A stretch of DNA of 24,902 nt from a virus, in the IMG/VR virus record IMGVR_UViG_3300009182_000301, positions 1 through 24,902 of that record; one strand, written 5' to 3'. The stretch's first letter is position 1, and the number at the start of each line of letters is the position of its first letter. Shown here one piece after another: positions 14,822-23,900 of this stretch. Under the pieces are notes generated by a model, which saw only the letters and a list, made by a program, of their open reading frames with translations, searched no databases and had not been told where the DNA came from. The position numbers were made by a program, and so were the translations under genes.

Positions 14822-17775
14822 TGGTAAAATATAAATGTCCACCACAAGGGCCTACAGGTGCTAGTACATTCTCCGATAATATTGTCGGGTTACAACTTGT
14901 GCAAGGTGGTGGATTAACCAATGCTAATTTTGATTTTACTACAACGGTTGTTGAGAAAGTTAATCGAAGTTTTGATATTGGTACATTCTCAACTCCTATA
15001 TCGTTAAATGACTTAGGTATTGATTTAGGAAAATCATTTCAAATTTTTCAAAACAATTTTAAAGTAACTCCAAATTTTGATAGTTCAAAAATTACCAATT
15101 TTACAGCTTATGGTTCTTTAACAAAAAGATTTGAATCGTCAATAATTAATATTATTAATTATTTTCCAGCGGCTTTAGAAATAATTAATTTGAGAGAAGG
15201 TTATACCACAGGTAATACCGCTCAAAATATTACATTTTATTCAAATGAAAATGTTACAGAATTAGATTTAGATATAACTGCAATAAGAAATCCTTTTGGG
15301 ATAAATTTTACTGTAAATGCGACTAGTGACATTAATAGTTTAGAGTTCTCAATATCAAAATATAGAAATCTTAAAGAAACATATCCGGCATATGTTTTAA
15401 TAGTAAATGGGGGACAATATCCTTTATCATATTTATTTCCATCACAAAGTTTAACTGCCGGTACATTAACAATACAAGTTGATGGAAATCCTTTTTCAGG
15501 TAACTCAACATCGGTTGATACTATAGTTATTAGACCAAATGATGTTATTGTTAATGAAGTTTTTAATCTTAATTTAGATGAGGTTGACGAGTTCCTTTTA
15601 TATAGATATGTTACTCCAATATATACTGCTCAGTTTCAAATACCAACTGAGGCGGATAATGGTAATATTTTTACAAGATATCAAAATGTTACTTGGCCTT
15701 TAGATGGGTCATGGAACTTAGATATAAGAACTGAAAATTTCTCTTCTTATATTCAAACTTTAAATCAAATAGGAAATGAATTTGATAGTCAACAAACTGA
15801 TTTATTATCAAGATTTTATGTGACAGATGCTTTTCAAGAATTTGATACTCCTGATAAAAAAGTCGAAAAAACTTTAAGAATATATGGAAGAAGTTTTGAT
15901 GAAAGTAAAAAATACATAGACGCACTTTCATTCATGACTTCTGTAAATTATAATGTTGGTAATGATATACCATCTAAGTTGTTGCCAAATTTGGCGGAAA
16001 CCTTAGGATGGTCAACAAACATATCACCAATTACAAATGTCGATTATCTTACTTCCGTTTATGGAACAACTGAAAACGCTTTTCCTGGGTATTCAACAAG
16101 TCAAACTATTGATGATTTAAACAGTCAATTTTATAGGAATTTAATTTTAAATTCAGCGTATTTGTATAAGTCAAAAGGTACAAGAAAGGCAATTGATTTT
16201 TTAATGAATTATATTGGAGCTCCCGAGGCGTTAATAGAGTTTAATGAAAATGTTTATGTTGCTGATAGTCCTATTGATATTGAAAGATTTAATGAGTTAT
16301 TCCAACAAATTTCAGGTGGGGTATTCATACCTGAAACACCGTCATTAGACCCTTTAAACATATATAGTTTCCAGGGTAACCCATTTACTGCGTATACCTC
16401 AACAACAACAATAGAAACCGTTACGACAACAATAGATGACTATCCAGTTGATAGTGAAGGATATCCAAAACCAAGAGCAAATACTGCTAACATGTTTTTT
16501 CAAAAAGGGGAAGGATGGTTTGAACAAACACCTGAACATAGGTCTCCTGAAGAATTAATTATAACTACTAATTCATTTACTGGACAAAACTTAAATGTTC
16601 AAACACAATTAGAACCATTTACATATGGTCAAAAATATTTAGAAACATTTAGAGATTTTCCTTTCTTAAATTACGGATTTTCACTTAAAAAAGTTAATGA
16701 TAACAAAAAGAGCTGGAGTAATTTACAACCACCATTACGAAAAAATACTGACGATTTATTTGACGCTTATTATACAGTTAGTGATGATAGGTTAGTATTA
16801 AATGTTAAGAACGTTGATTTGTTTTTAAATCCTGCTCAAGCGTTGGTTTATGATGTTTGGTATCTATCAAACACACAAAACTATCCTATACCATCATCAG
16901 GGTTGTCTAATCCATATCCACAAGTTGGTGGGATAGATTGGACGTTTATTAATCCACAACCACAATATGAAACCTTCTTTGAGTTTTATAAAACTTTTTG
17001 GAGTAACATGATTAATGTGAGAAATAGACAATTCTCCTCTGATGGTAAGACAAGTGGATATCCTACATTACAATCTTTATTTTGGAAATATCTTACTATG
17101 TATCAAGATGTTGGAATCCAAAATGATAATTTTAATTATCAAAACATGATTGAATATATTAATGGTTTGGGTGATTCATGGATACGATTGGTTGAACAAT
17201 TTATGCCGGCAACAACTATTTGGAATACAGGTACTAAGTTTGAGAACTCTATTTTCCATAGACAAAAGTTTGTTTATAGAAGACAAAGAATGTGTCAAAC
17301 TGTCTCCGAAAACACCGTAGGTCCAATTAGTAATGGTACTGTTGAAGGAACTTTAGGGGCCCCATCTGTAACTTATCCAATTTTATTTGTTGACCAAAGT
17401 TATGTTATTGATGCGTATAATATGACATTACAAGATTGGATAACTCAAAATGCTTGTAATCCAAATCCAAATAACGTATCAGTTTATTTTGGGTTTTCAT
17501 TTACTATTAATGGAGTTGACTTTGTTTATAATGGAAATCCTCAAACTAATTTTCATGGAGCAACATTAACAAACCAACAATGGTATGATATTGTTATTGC
17601 AGGATTTAGTGAAATACAAAGTCAGTTATGGTTATATGGGATTAATGCTACTTATGATTATTCATATCCTGTTTTATATTATATTTTAGAATCAAATAAC
17701 GTTACGTTTTTTGAAACCGCTCCAACGTCTACTGACATAAACATTATAGTTAATTTAACAACAAGCTGTCAATAA
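14821..17775 (+). CDS. gpI/gp7-like baseplate wedge protein, extended
   Basis: This 984-aa protein carries a core that resembles the P2 gpI tail-protein family, whose fold is part of T4 gp7, the third conserved wedge protein beside gp6 and gp25. The key region is residues about 350-480: a helical stretch (KVEKTLRIYGRSFDESKKYI), then LLPNLAETLGWSTN, then FYRNLILNSAYLYKSKGTRKAI and DFLMNYIG. In gpI this same order is a leucine-rich LAWELGVD-type element, then an R-N-A/S-L/I-H/Y-R/K-KGT motif and a closing helix. The N-terminal 300 residues are beta-rich. A Thr-rich linker (TSTTTIETVTTT) lies near residue 530. Near 784, SWIRLVEQFMPATTIW begins a second conserved-looking block, and the final 130 residues form an extra domain. 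Length is close to T4 gp7 (about 1030 aa). The family call is from pattern only. Confidence 0.72.
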   Translation: MVKYKCPPQGPTGASTFSDNIVGLQLVQGGGLTNANFDFTTTVVEKVNRSFDIGTFSTPISLNDLGIDLGKSFQIFQNNFKVTPNFDSSKITNFTAYGSLTKRFESSIINIINYFPAALEIINLREGYTTGNTAQNITFYSNENVTELDLDITAIRNPFGINFTVNATSDINSLEFSISKYRNLKETYPAYVLIVNGGQYPLSYLFPSQSLTAGTLTIQVDGNPFSGNSTSVDTIVIRPNDVIVNEVFNLNLDEVDEFLLYRYVTPIYTAQFQIPTEADNGNIFTRYQNVTWPLDGSWNLDIRTENFSSYIQTLNQIGNEFDSQQTDLLSRFYVTDAFQEFDTPDKKVEKTLRIYGRSFDESKKYIDALSFMTSVNYNVGNDIPSKLLPNLAETLGWSTNISPITNVDYLTSVYGTTENAFPGYSTSQTIDDLNSQFYRNLILNSAYLYKSKGTRKAIDFLMNYIGAPEALIEFNENVYVADSPIDIERFNELFQQISGGVFIPETPSLDPLNIYSFQGNPFTAYTSTTTIETVTTTIDDYPVDSEGYPKPRANTANMFFQKGEGWFEQTPEHRSPEELIITTNSFTGQNLNVQTQLEPFTYGQKYLETFRDFPFLNYGFSLKKVNDNKKSWSNLQPPLRKNTDDLFDAYYTVSDDRLVLNVKNVDLFLNPAQALVYDVWYLSNTQNYPIPSSGLSNPYPQVGGIDWTFINPQPQYETFFEFYKTFWSNMINVRNRQFSSDGKTSGYPTLQSLFWKYLTMYQDVGIQNDNFNYQNMIEYINGLGDSWIRLVEQFMPATTIWNTGTKFENSIFHRQKFVYRRQRMCQTVSENTVGPISNGTVEGTLGAPSVTYPILFVDQSYVIDAYNMTLQDWITQNACNPNPNNVSVYFGFSFTINGVDFVYNGNPQTNFHGATLTNQQWYDIVIAGFSEIQSQLWLYGINATYDYSYPVLYYILESNNVTFFETAPTSTDINIIVNLTTSCQ

Positions 17776-17776
17776 T

Positions 17777-19921
17777 ATGTCATTTTTTTATAACATATCA
17801 GTAACTGGAGATTGTACTAACAGTAATTTAGGTAGTTTTAGTATTAATTTTACAAGTGGTAATACTCCTTATATTGTAAATTGGTTAACCCCATTATACA
17901 CTTCGGCGTCTACAACGGGAAATTACTCACTTACAGGGTTAAGTGCGGGTACATATCAATTTTATGTAAATGATTCGTCAGTTCCGGTTAATCAATCTTC
18001 AGGAGTTATACAAGTTTATATCACTTCAGCTAGTACTCTATTCATACAAGATGTTCAAAATACATCTTGTGGGTTGTCAAACGGTTCATTGACGGTTAAT
18101 ACATATACCAATTACGGTACTAATGAAATAACATTATTTAAAGATAATATTCAATATAGTACGGCATCAGTTACAAGTGCCAATCAATATACATTTATTA
18201 ATTTACCTGAAGGTGTTTATTACGCGACTTGTACAAACTATGGAGGATGTTATGGTAAATCTGAGAATGTTGTGCTTTACAATACAAGCTCTATGGATTT
18301 TGGGTTTTATGTTGTTAATAATCCGGCATGTTCACTTACAAATGGTAAGTTATTTGTTACAGGTGTTACAGGAATACCACCATACACATACGTTTGGTCA
18401 TCAAATATTAGTGGTTCTCCAACCACATCATCTGTTACGGGTTTAACTACAGGTAACTATTTTTGTACCGTTACTGATTCACAAGGATGTTCGATAACAA
18501 AAACAACGACAGTATTAAATGCTGACCCGATAGGGTTAATAACGTATACATTAGTTTCACCAACATGTACAGGTTCAACAGGTTCAATTACTTATTACAT
18601 ATCAGGTGGAACAGGGCCTTATTTTTATTTGTTAAGTAATGGGGACTCGTTAGTTAGTTATGACCAATTTTTAACTTTCAGTGGTTTATCTGCTGGTAAT
18701 TATACGTTAGAAGTTACTGATGTTGCTTTATGCACTGCAACATTTAATGTTGTATTACAAACACCAAATACTTTCTTTGTTGTCTCTGAGTCAATAACTG
18801 ATTCGAGTTGTAATAATAATTCAGGTATTTATAGTATTCAGTTACAAGGGGGTACAACACCTTACACTTACAACTTTACAAACAATAGTGGTTATACATT
18901 AATTAATTATGTTAATATACCAAACCAATCATTTGGTAATTTAGCTTCAGGTAATTATACCGTAACAATAAATGACGCAACATCGGCTTGTACATACACT
19001 AAAAACTTCTCAATCAATACAAGTTTATCATTTGGAGTTTCAATAAGTGCAACAACAACAAATTGTAGTTTCAATGGTGGTAGTATCTATTTAGAAGTTA
19101 CACCCGTTGTGACGGGATTAACTTATACCTATAGTTTATCTAATGGTGTAACATCAATACAAACTATATCAACGGCATATACGTTTTCTAATCTAACTGC
19201 CGGGGTTTACGATTTAATTGTTACTGACTCAAACTACTGTAGCCAAAGTTATTCGGTTAATGTTATTGATACTAGTCCTATTAATGTTCTTTTATATAGC
19301 ACAAATTGTGGGAATGGTAGTGGGGGGACAATAAGTGCTATGGTTAATTATACAGATTTTCCTGTTGATTTAACATGGAGTAGTAATGTTAATGGACAGA
19401 CAGGGGTATATCTTACAGGATTAACTGCGGGAACATATACGTTATCTGTAAGCGCTGAAACAGGATGTGTGACGACTAAAAGTAAGACAATAACATGTAA
19501 TCCATTAATTAATTTTTCAAGAACTCAACCTGTTAAAGTTTCAACACCAACTTACATACCTACAAAAACATATGATTTCAAAAATATGTTATTTACAGGA
19601 TATGCTAATTTAGTTAAAGGCCATGAAGATTGCAAATTAAATTACGCTCAATTTAATTGTGATATTGAAATAACTGGTACGACATATTCCTCAGTATTTT
19701 ATGTGTCACCTAATTTAAATTCAATACCATCAATCGATAATTTTATAACGGCTATTGAGTCACTACTCACTTTAATACCTAATTTACAAAACACTGAAAT
19801 TAATCCTGACACAAATACTATTGTTATTGAATCCAAAGTTGTTGGAGGTGTTGAAGTATATAAAGACGAACTATTAACAATTAGTGTTAGAGTAGTTTAT
19901 AATATTTCATGTAGGACTTAA
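17777..19921 (+). CDS. SprB-type repeat tail protein
   Basis: The 714-aa product is made of about seven repeats of roughly 80 residues, covering residues 1-573, plus a C-terminal domain. Each repeat has the SprB-repeat pattern: a Cys in an NxxC segment, a G-S/K-I/L beta strand, a PPYTY- or TPYTYN-like turn followed by W or F, a GLSAGTY/N-Y/V strand, a V-T/D-D/S segment and a second Cys near the end (as in TDSQGC). This family is known mainly from cell-surface adhesins of Bacteroidota, including SprB of gliding motility. The C-terminal 140 residues (from NFSRTQPVKVSTPTYIPTKT) lack repeats and may be the docking domain. No signal peptide is present, as fits a virion protein assembled in the cytoplasm. 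It begins one base after the gpI-like gene. A receptor-contacting role is likely but inferred. Confidence 0.82.
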   Translation: MSFFYNISVTGDCTNSNLGSFSINFTSGNTPYIVNWLTPLYTSASTTGNYSLTGLSAGTYQFYVNDSSVPVNQSSGVIQVYITSASTLFIQDVQNTSCGLSNGSLTVNTYTNYGTNEITLFKDNIQYSTASVTSANQYTFINLPEGVYYATCTNYGGCYGKSENVVLYNTSSMDFGFYVVNNPACSLTNGKLFVTGVTGIPPYTYVWSSNISGSPTTSSVTGLTTGNYFCTVTDSQGCSITKTTTVLNADPIGLITYTLVSPTCTGSTGSITYYISGGTGPYFYLLSNGDSLVSYDQFLTFSGLSAGNYTLEVTDVALCTATFNVVLQTPNTFFVVSESITDSSCNNNSGIYSIQLQGGTTPYTYNFTNNSGYTLINYVNIPNQSFGNLASGNYTVTINDATSACTYTKNFSINTSLSFGVSISATTTNCSFNGGSIYLEVTPVVTGLTYTYSLSNGVTSIQTISTAYTFSNLTAGVYDLIVTDSNYCSQSYSVNVIDTSPINVLLYSTNCGNGSGGTISAMVNYTDFPVDLTWSSNVNGQTGVYLTGLTAGTYTLSVSAETGCVTTKSKTITCNPLINFSRTQPVKVSTPTYIPTKTYDFKNMLFTGYANLVKGHEDCKLNYAQFNCDIEITGTTYSSVFYVSPNLNSIPSIDNFITAIESLLTLIPNLQNTEINPDTNTIVIESKVVGGVEVYKDELLTISVRVVYNISCRT
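17786..19497 (+). repeat. About seven diverged SprB-type repeat units
   Basis: Units of about 240-260 nt start near 17786, 18042, 18295, 18537, 18774, 19033 and 19282 (boundaries approximate). They are alike in protein pattern (paired Cys, PPYTY-like turn, GLSAGTY-like strand) but well diverged in DNA, so the array is old, unlike the near-perfect repeats in the two genes downstream. Confidence 0.75.
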
Positions 19922-19935
19922 AGTTTTGTTTGAAG

Positions 19936-19942
19936 TATTTAT
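19936..19942 (+). promoter_or_regulatory. TATTTAT box upstream of the Thr/Pro-linker gene
   Basis: TATTTAT, preceded by AAG, lies in a 26-nt gap, 5 nt before the ATG at 19948. The heptamer-to-start spacing and the AAG before it match the copy ahead of the flavoprotein gene. No terminator or Shine-Dalgarno is seen in this gap. Confidence 0.4.
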
Positions 19943-19947
19943 TTTAG

Positions 19948-20982
19948 ATGAGTTTAATTACAATTGATAACATATCAGGTGTTCCACCATATCAAATATA
20001 TGTTTGTGACATTTTCCAATTTAATTGTCAGTTTGTCGACACTTTTGTAAATTACATTCCACCGGCAGTTAGTTTTCCAATACCGAGTGGATATACAAGT
20101 GCTCCCAAATTATTAATTAAAATAGTTGATTCTACGGGATGTGTGTTTACACAAGAATATATGTGTGTGACACCGACACCAACTCCGAGTATTACTCCGA
20201 GTATTACCCCAACGATTTCTTTAACACCATCACATACACCAACACCGAGTATTACACCATCACATACACCGACACCGAGTATTACTCCAACTATTACACC
20301 GACTAAGACCGTAACTCCAAGTATTACACCTACTAAGACCGTAACTCCAAGTATTACACCTACTAAGACCGTAACTCCAACTGTTACAACAACTCCTACA
20401 CCTACACCAACACCTGAACCTTTATTATATGGTTATTTATTTATTGAGCCTTATTCAGGTTCATCGAGTATTGGTTCTTATATGAGTTCACTTGGGTCGA
20501 GTTTCTATGGATTCACAAACACAACACAACCAAGTAGTTCGGCAAGTACGTTTGACTCTGATATGAATCGATATGTTAATTTTTCAGGGTGGACAACAGG
20601 ATTATTTCCGTCGATTATCAAACAGACGATACCAATCACGACAAGTGGTTTTGACTCATATGGTAATCCAAAAATTGCTTATAATTTTTTAACTACAAAA
20701 GTTGCTAAAAATACTGTAGGTTCTAAAGCATGGTACACATGGATAATACCTGTGGTATATACAAATTACAAGTATCAAGTTGAAATTGATTTGGGGATTG
20801 TTAATCCAAATGTCTTTACAAGTGTGAAAATGGAACCAACAATTTACGCTAACACATTCACTTATACTGGTGGTACAATTGTTAAGACAACATATAGAGT
20901 TTACACCACATACCCATCAAATACGTTTGAATTGGATAATACTTATGACCTTTATTTTAGAGGAAGTAAGATTGATATATAA
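19948..20982 (+). CDS. Tail/fibre protein: SprB-like unit, Thr/Pro linker, C-terminal domain
   Basis: The 344-aa protein has three parts. Residues 1-73 look like one SprB-type unit ([13 protein letters not shown] at the front, [13 protein letters not shown] at the back), linking it to the preceding repeat protein. Residues about 74-157 are a linker of Thr, Pro and Ser with repeats such as [19 protein letters not shown] and [10 protein letters not shown]. Residues about 158-344 form a compact domain (from [13 protein letters not shown], including [11 protein letters not shown] and a KAWYTWIIP strand, ending [11 protein letters not shown]) of unknown function. Thr/Pro linkers of this sort are stiff and extended, and in secreted proteins they are often glycosylated. 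The design suggests a spacer that holds a binding domain away from the baseplate. It is followed after 9 nt by the fibre gene. Confidence 0.75.
   Translation: MSLITIDNISGVPPYQIYVCDIFQFNCQFVDTFVNYIPPAVSFPIPSGYTSAPKLLIKIVDSTGCVFTQEYMCVTPTPTPSITPSITPTISLTPSHTPTPSITPSHTPTPSITPTITPTKTVTPSITPTKTVTPSITPTKTVTPTVTTTPTPTPTPEPLLYGYLFIEPYSGSSSIGSYMSSLGSSFYGFTNTTQPSSSASTFDSDMNRYVNFSGWTTGLFPSIIKQTIPITTSGFDSYGNPKIAYNFLTTKVAKNTVGSKAWYTWIIPVVYTNYKYQVEIDLGIVNPNVFTSVKMEPTIYANTFTYTGGTIVKTTYRVYTTYPSNTFELDNTYDLYFRGSKIDI
20167..20418 (+). repeat. Thr/Pro-coding tandem repeat tract with 30-bp units
   Basis: A tract built of ACxCCx codon patterns. It includes two 30-bp copies at 20224-20253 and 20254-20283 that differ at one base, and 30-bp copies at 20302-20331 and 20332-20361 that are identical, with a partial third copy matching for 19 nt from 20362. 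Unit length is a multiple of three, so copy-number change keeps the frame. Confidence 0.9.
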
Positions 20983-20991
20983 TTATAGTAA

Positions 20992-23900
20992 ATGAGTTTC
21001 CCATATAAAAATCCAATATCGTCAATTCAAGTAAATGGAACACAGACTGTGCCAAGAAACAATACCTATGGTACTACTTTTAGTGTTAACAATACTGGTG
21101 GTTACATGGAGGTTTATAGTTTATCTGACCTTTATTATACTATACCATCAGGAACAACAGGGAGTATTGAGTATTCGGGTAACACTATCCCTATTGAGTT
21201 TACAAAGGGGACTGGAGCCGCTTGGTCACCTAATGTTATAACACTTGCCTCGGATAATATTTCATCAGGTAGAAGACGACTTGGTATGTTGGTATATGTT
21301 TATGAGCAAGACCAAGTTTATCAATATTATATTAATAATTACGAAACATTATTTAATGCTGCAACTGCTAGTACGGGGTGTGTTCGTATATCAGATTTCG
21401 GGACTACAATAAATAATAAGACCGCTGCGGGACAATCGTTTATTAACGCTTGGACGGGTAATACAATTGAAGATGTAAGTGGAGCAACTCATGCTACTGC
21501 GGTATGGAGAAAGTTTTCGTCAGGTGCAAGTTCAGGTGGGACATCAGGAACGAGTTTATACATTACGGGAACAGGTATTAATTCAACTGTTAGATGTGGG
21601 GTAAATAATACAGCTGCGGGTGATTTTGGAGGAGCTCTTGCGGGTTCTGGTAATACCGCTTCAGGTAAATATAGTTTTGTTGGTGGAGGAAAAAATAACA
21701 CCGCAAGTAACGCTTACTCAACCGTAGGCGGAGGATATTCAAACACCGCGATAGGCGATGATTCAACCGTAAGTGGAGGACAAAGTAACACCTCAAGTGG
21801 ATGTAGGTCAACCGTAAGTGGTGGATATCTTAACACCTCAAGTAATTATTACTCAACCGTAAGTGGAGGACGAAATAACACCTCAAGTGGTAATGGTTCA
21901 ACCGTAAGCGGAGGGTATTGTAATACCTCAAGTGGTACCACGTCAACGATAAGTGGGGGATATTGTAATATTAATGGAGGTGACTCAGCATTTATTGGCG
22001 CAGGTAGATGTAATACTATGGTTGGAATTACTGGCGGAATTATTGGAGGAGGTTCAACTAACACTGTTAGTAGCAATTATTCAGTTATTGGAGGAGGTGC
22101 AGGTAACACTGTAAGTGGTTATATTTCATTTGTTGGTGGTGGGTCAAGTAATACTGCAAGTGGAGATTATTCAAACGTAAGTGGGGGAAGATTTAATACT
22201 GTGAGTGGATACAAGTCAACAATAAGTGGTGGATATTGTAACAGTGCAAGTGGTAATTATTCATTTATTGGAGGGGGAAATCAAAACACAATTTCTACTT
22301 ATCCATCATTTTCTTCAATCCTTAATGGGTGTTTAAATACTATTTCAGGCGCTAGTAAAATGTCCAATTCAGTTGTTATTGGCGGGTTAAATAATATTAT
22401 ATCTGACTCATTTATTGGTGTGTTTGGGTGTAATATTGTTGCATCTTGTCCCAATACATTTTATACAAATAATTTTTGTTCTTGTGGGTCAATCTATTCA
22501 AGTACGTTGTCATCAGGACAAGCTGTTTGTTCGAGTACTAACGGATTATTAACAAATTATACACCTGTAAGTTCCGTTATTATTCAGGGAACGTGTACAA
22601 CATCTTCAATTAGATGTGGGGTTGCTAATAACGCGACTGCTGATTTTTCGGCATCGTTGGCTGGTACAGGTAATACCGCATCAGGATTAGCGTCGGTAGT
22701 TGTTGGTGGTGCATTCAATAATACCTATAGTACCTATTCTTTTGTTGGTGGTGGTATTGGTAATAAATCGTGTGGAAGTTCCGCTAGTGTTGTTGGAGGT
22801 GGTTTAAATACTTCTTGTTGCTCTTATTCATTTATTGGAGGGGGACTTCAAAATATTACTAGCGGAGTAACATCGTCAGTTGTTGGTGGTTGTAAAAATA
22901 CTGCGGGTGGTAACTGTTCATTTATTGGAGGTGGCACTTTAAATATTATTACATCAGGTGGTTCTTCTAGTTTTATTGGAACAGGTAGAGGTAATACTGT
23001 TAGTGGTAACTACAGTATGGTACTTGGAGGTAGTGGTAATACTGTTAGTGGTAGTTTTTCTTCGGCTATTGGTTGTGGATTAAATGCTACGGCTAACTGT
23101 ACGTTATATACTAATAATATAATAACAGGTACAATATCTGCGACAACATATAACAACTTACCTTCATTTAGTGGGGGAAGTATTACAGGTTTAACTATCA
23201 ACGGTAATCTAACGGTTACGGGTAATACGTCATTACAAGCTTTAACGGCAACGACAATATCTGCGACGACATATTTTAATTTGCCTGTTAGTGCGGTTAC
23301 AAGTGGAACAGGAATATCGGCGTCAACAAGTAATGGAGTTGTTACAATTACAAATACTTTACCTGACCAAACTGTTACAATCACAGGTGGGACAAACATA
23401 CAAATAGTAAGCTCCTATCCTAATTTTGGTGTCAACTTTACAGGGACAACAGGTTCTAATTTTACAGGTGGTACAGTATCGGGGGCTACTAACTTTACAG
23501 GTGGATTAAGTGCAAATACAATATCTGCGACGACATATAATAACCTTCCTTCATTTAGTGGGGGAACTATTACAGGACTTACAATTAACGGTAATTTAAC
23601 AGTTACAGGTAACACGTCATTACAAGCTTTAACGGCAACGACAATATCTGCAACAACATATTCTAATTTACCATTTTCAGGTACTGTTAGAGGTGGTGGT
23701 ACATCAAATTACATTCCAAAATGGACAGGAACAACCGCATTAGGTAATAGTCAGATACAAGATGACGGAACAAATATTGGTGTTAGTGTTGCTCCATCTG
23801 CTTCTTATAAAATGTATGTCTATTCATCAGTAAATTCGACCACTTTGAATGTTCAAAATCAAGCATCAGGGGGTATCGGTATTTCTTCATTAGTTAATGG

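Noticed and set aside
21035-21241. 68-codon + frame near the fibre N-terminus
   Set aside because: Overlaps the fibre gene, which starts at 20992 in another frame and stays open for over 1300 codons.
21673-22300. CRISPR-like array of regular 45-bp units
   Set aside because: Units keep a 3-nt register, encode YadA-head-like protein repeats inside an open frame, and the variable parts are too short to be spacers.
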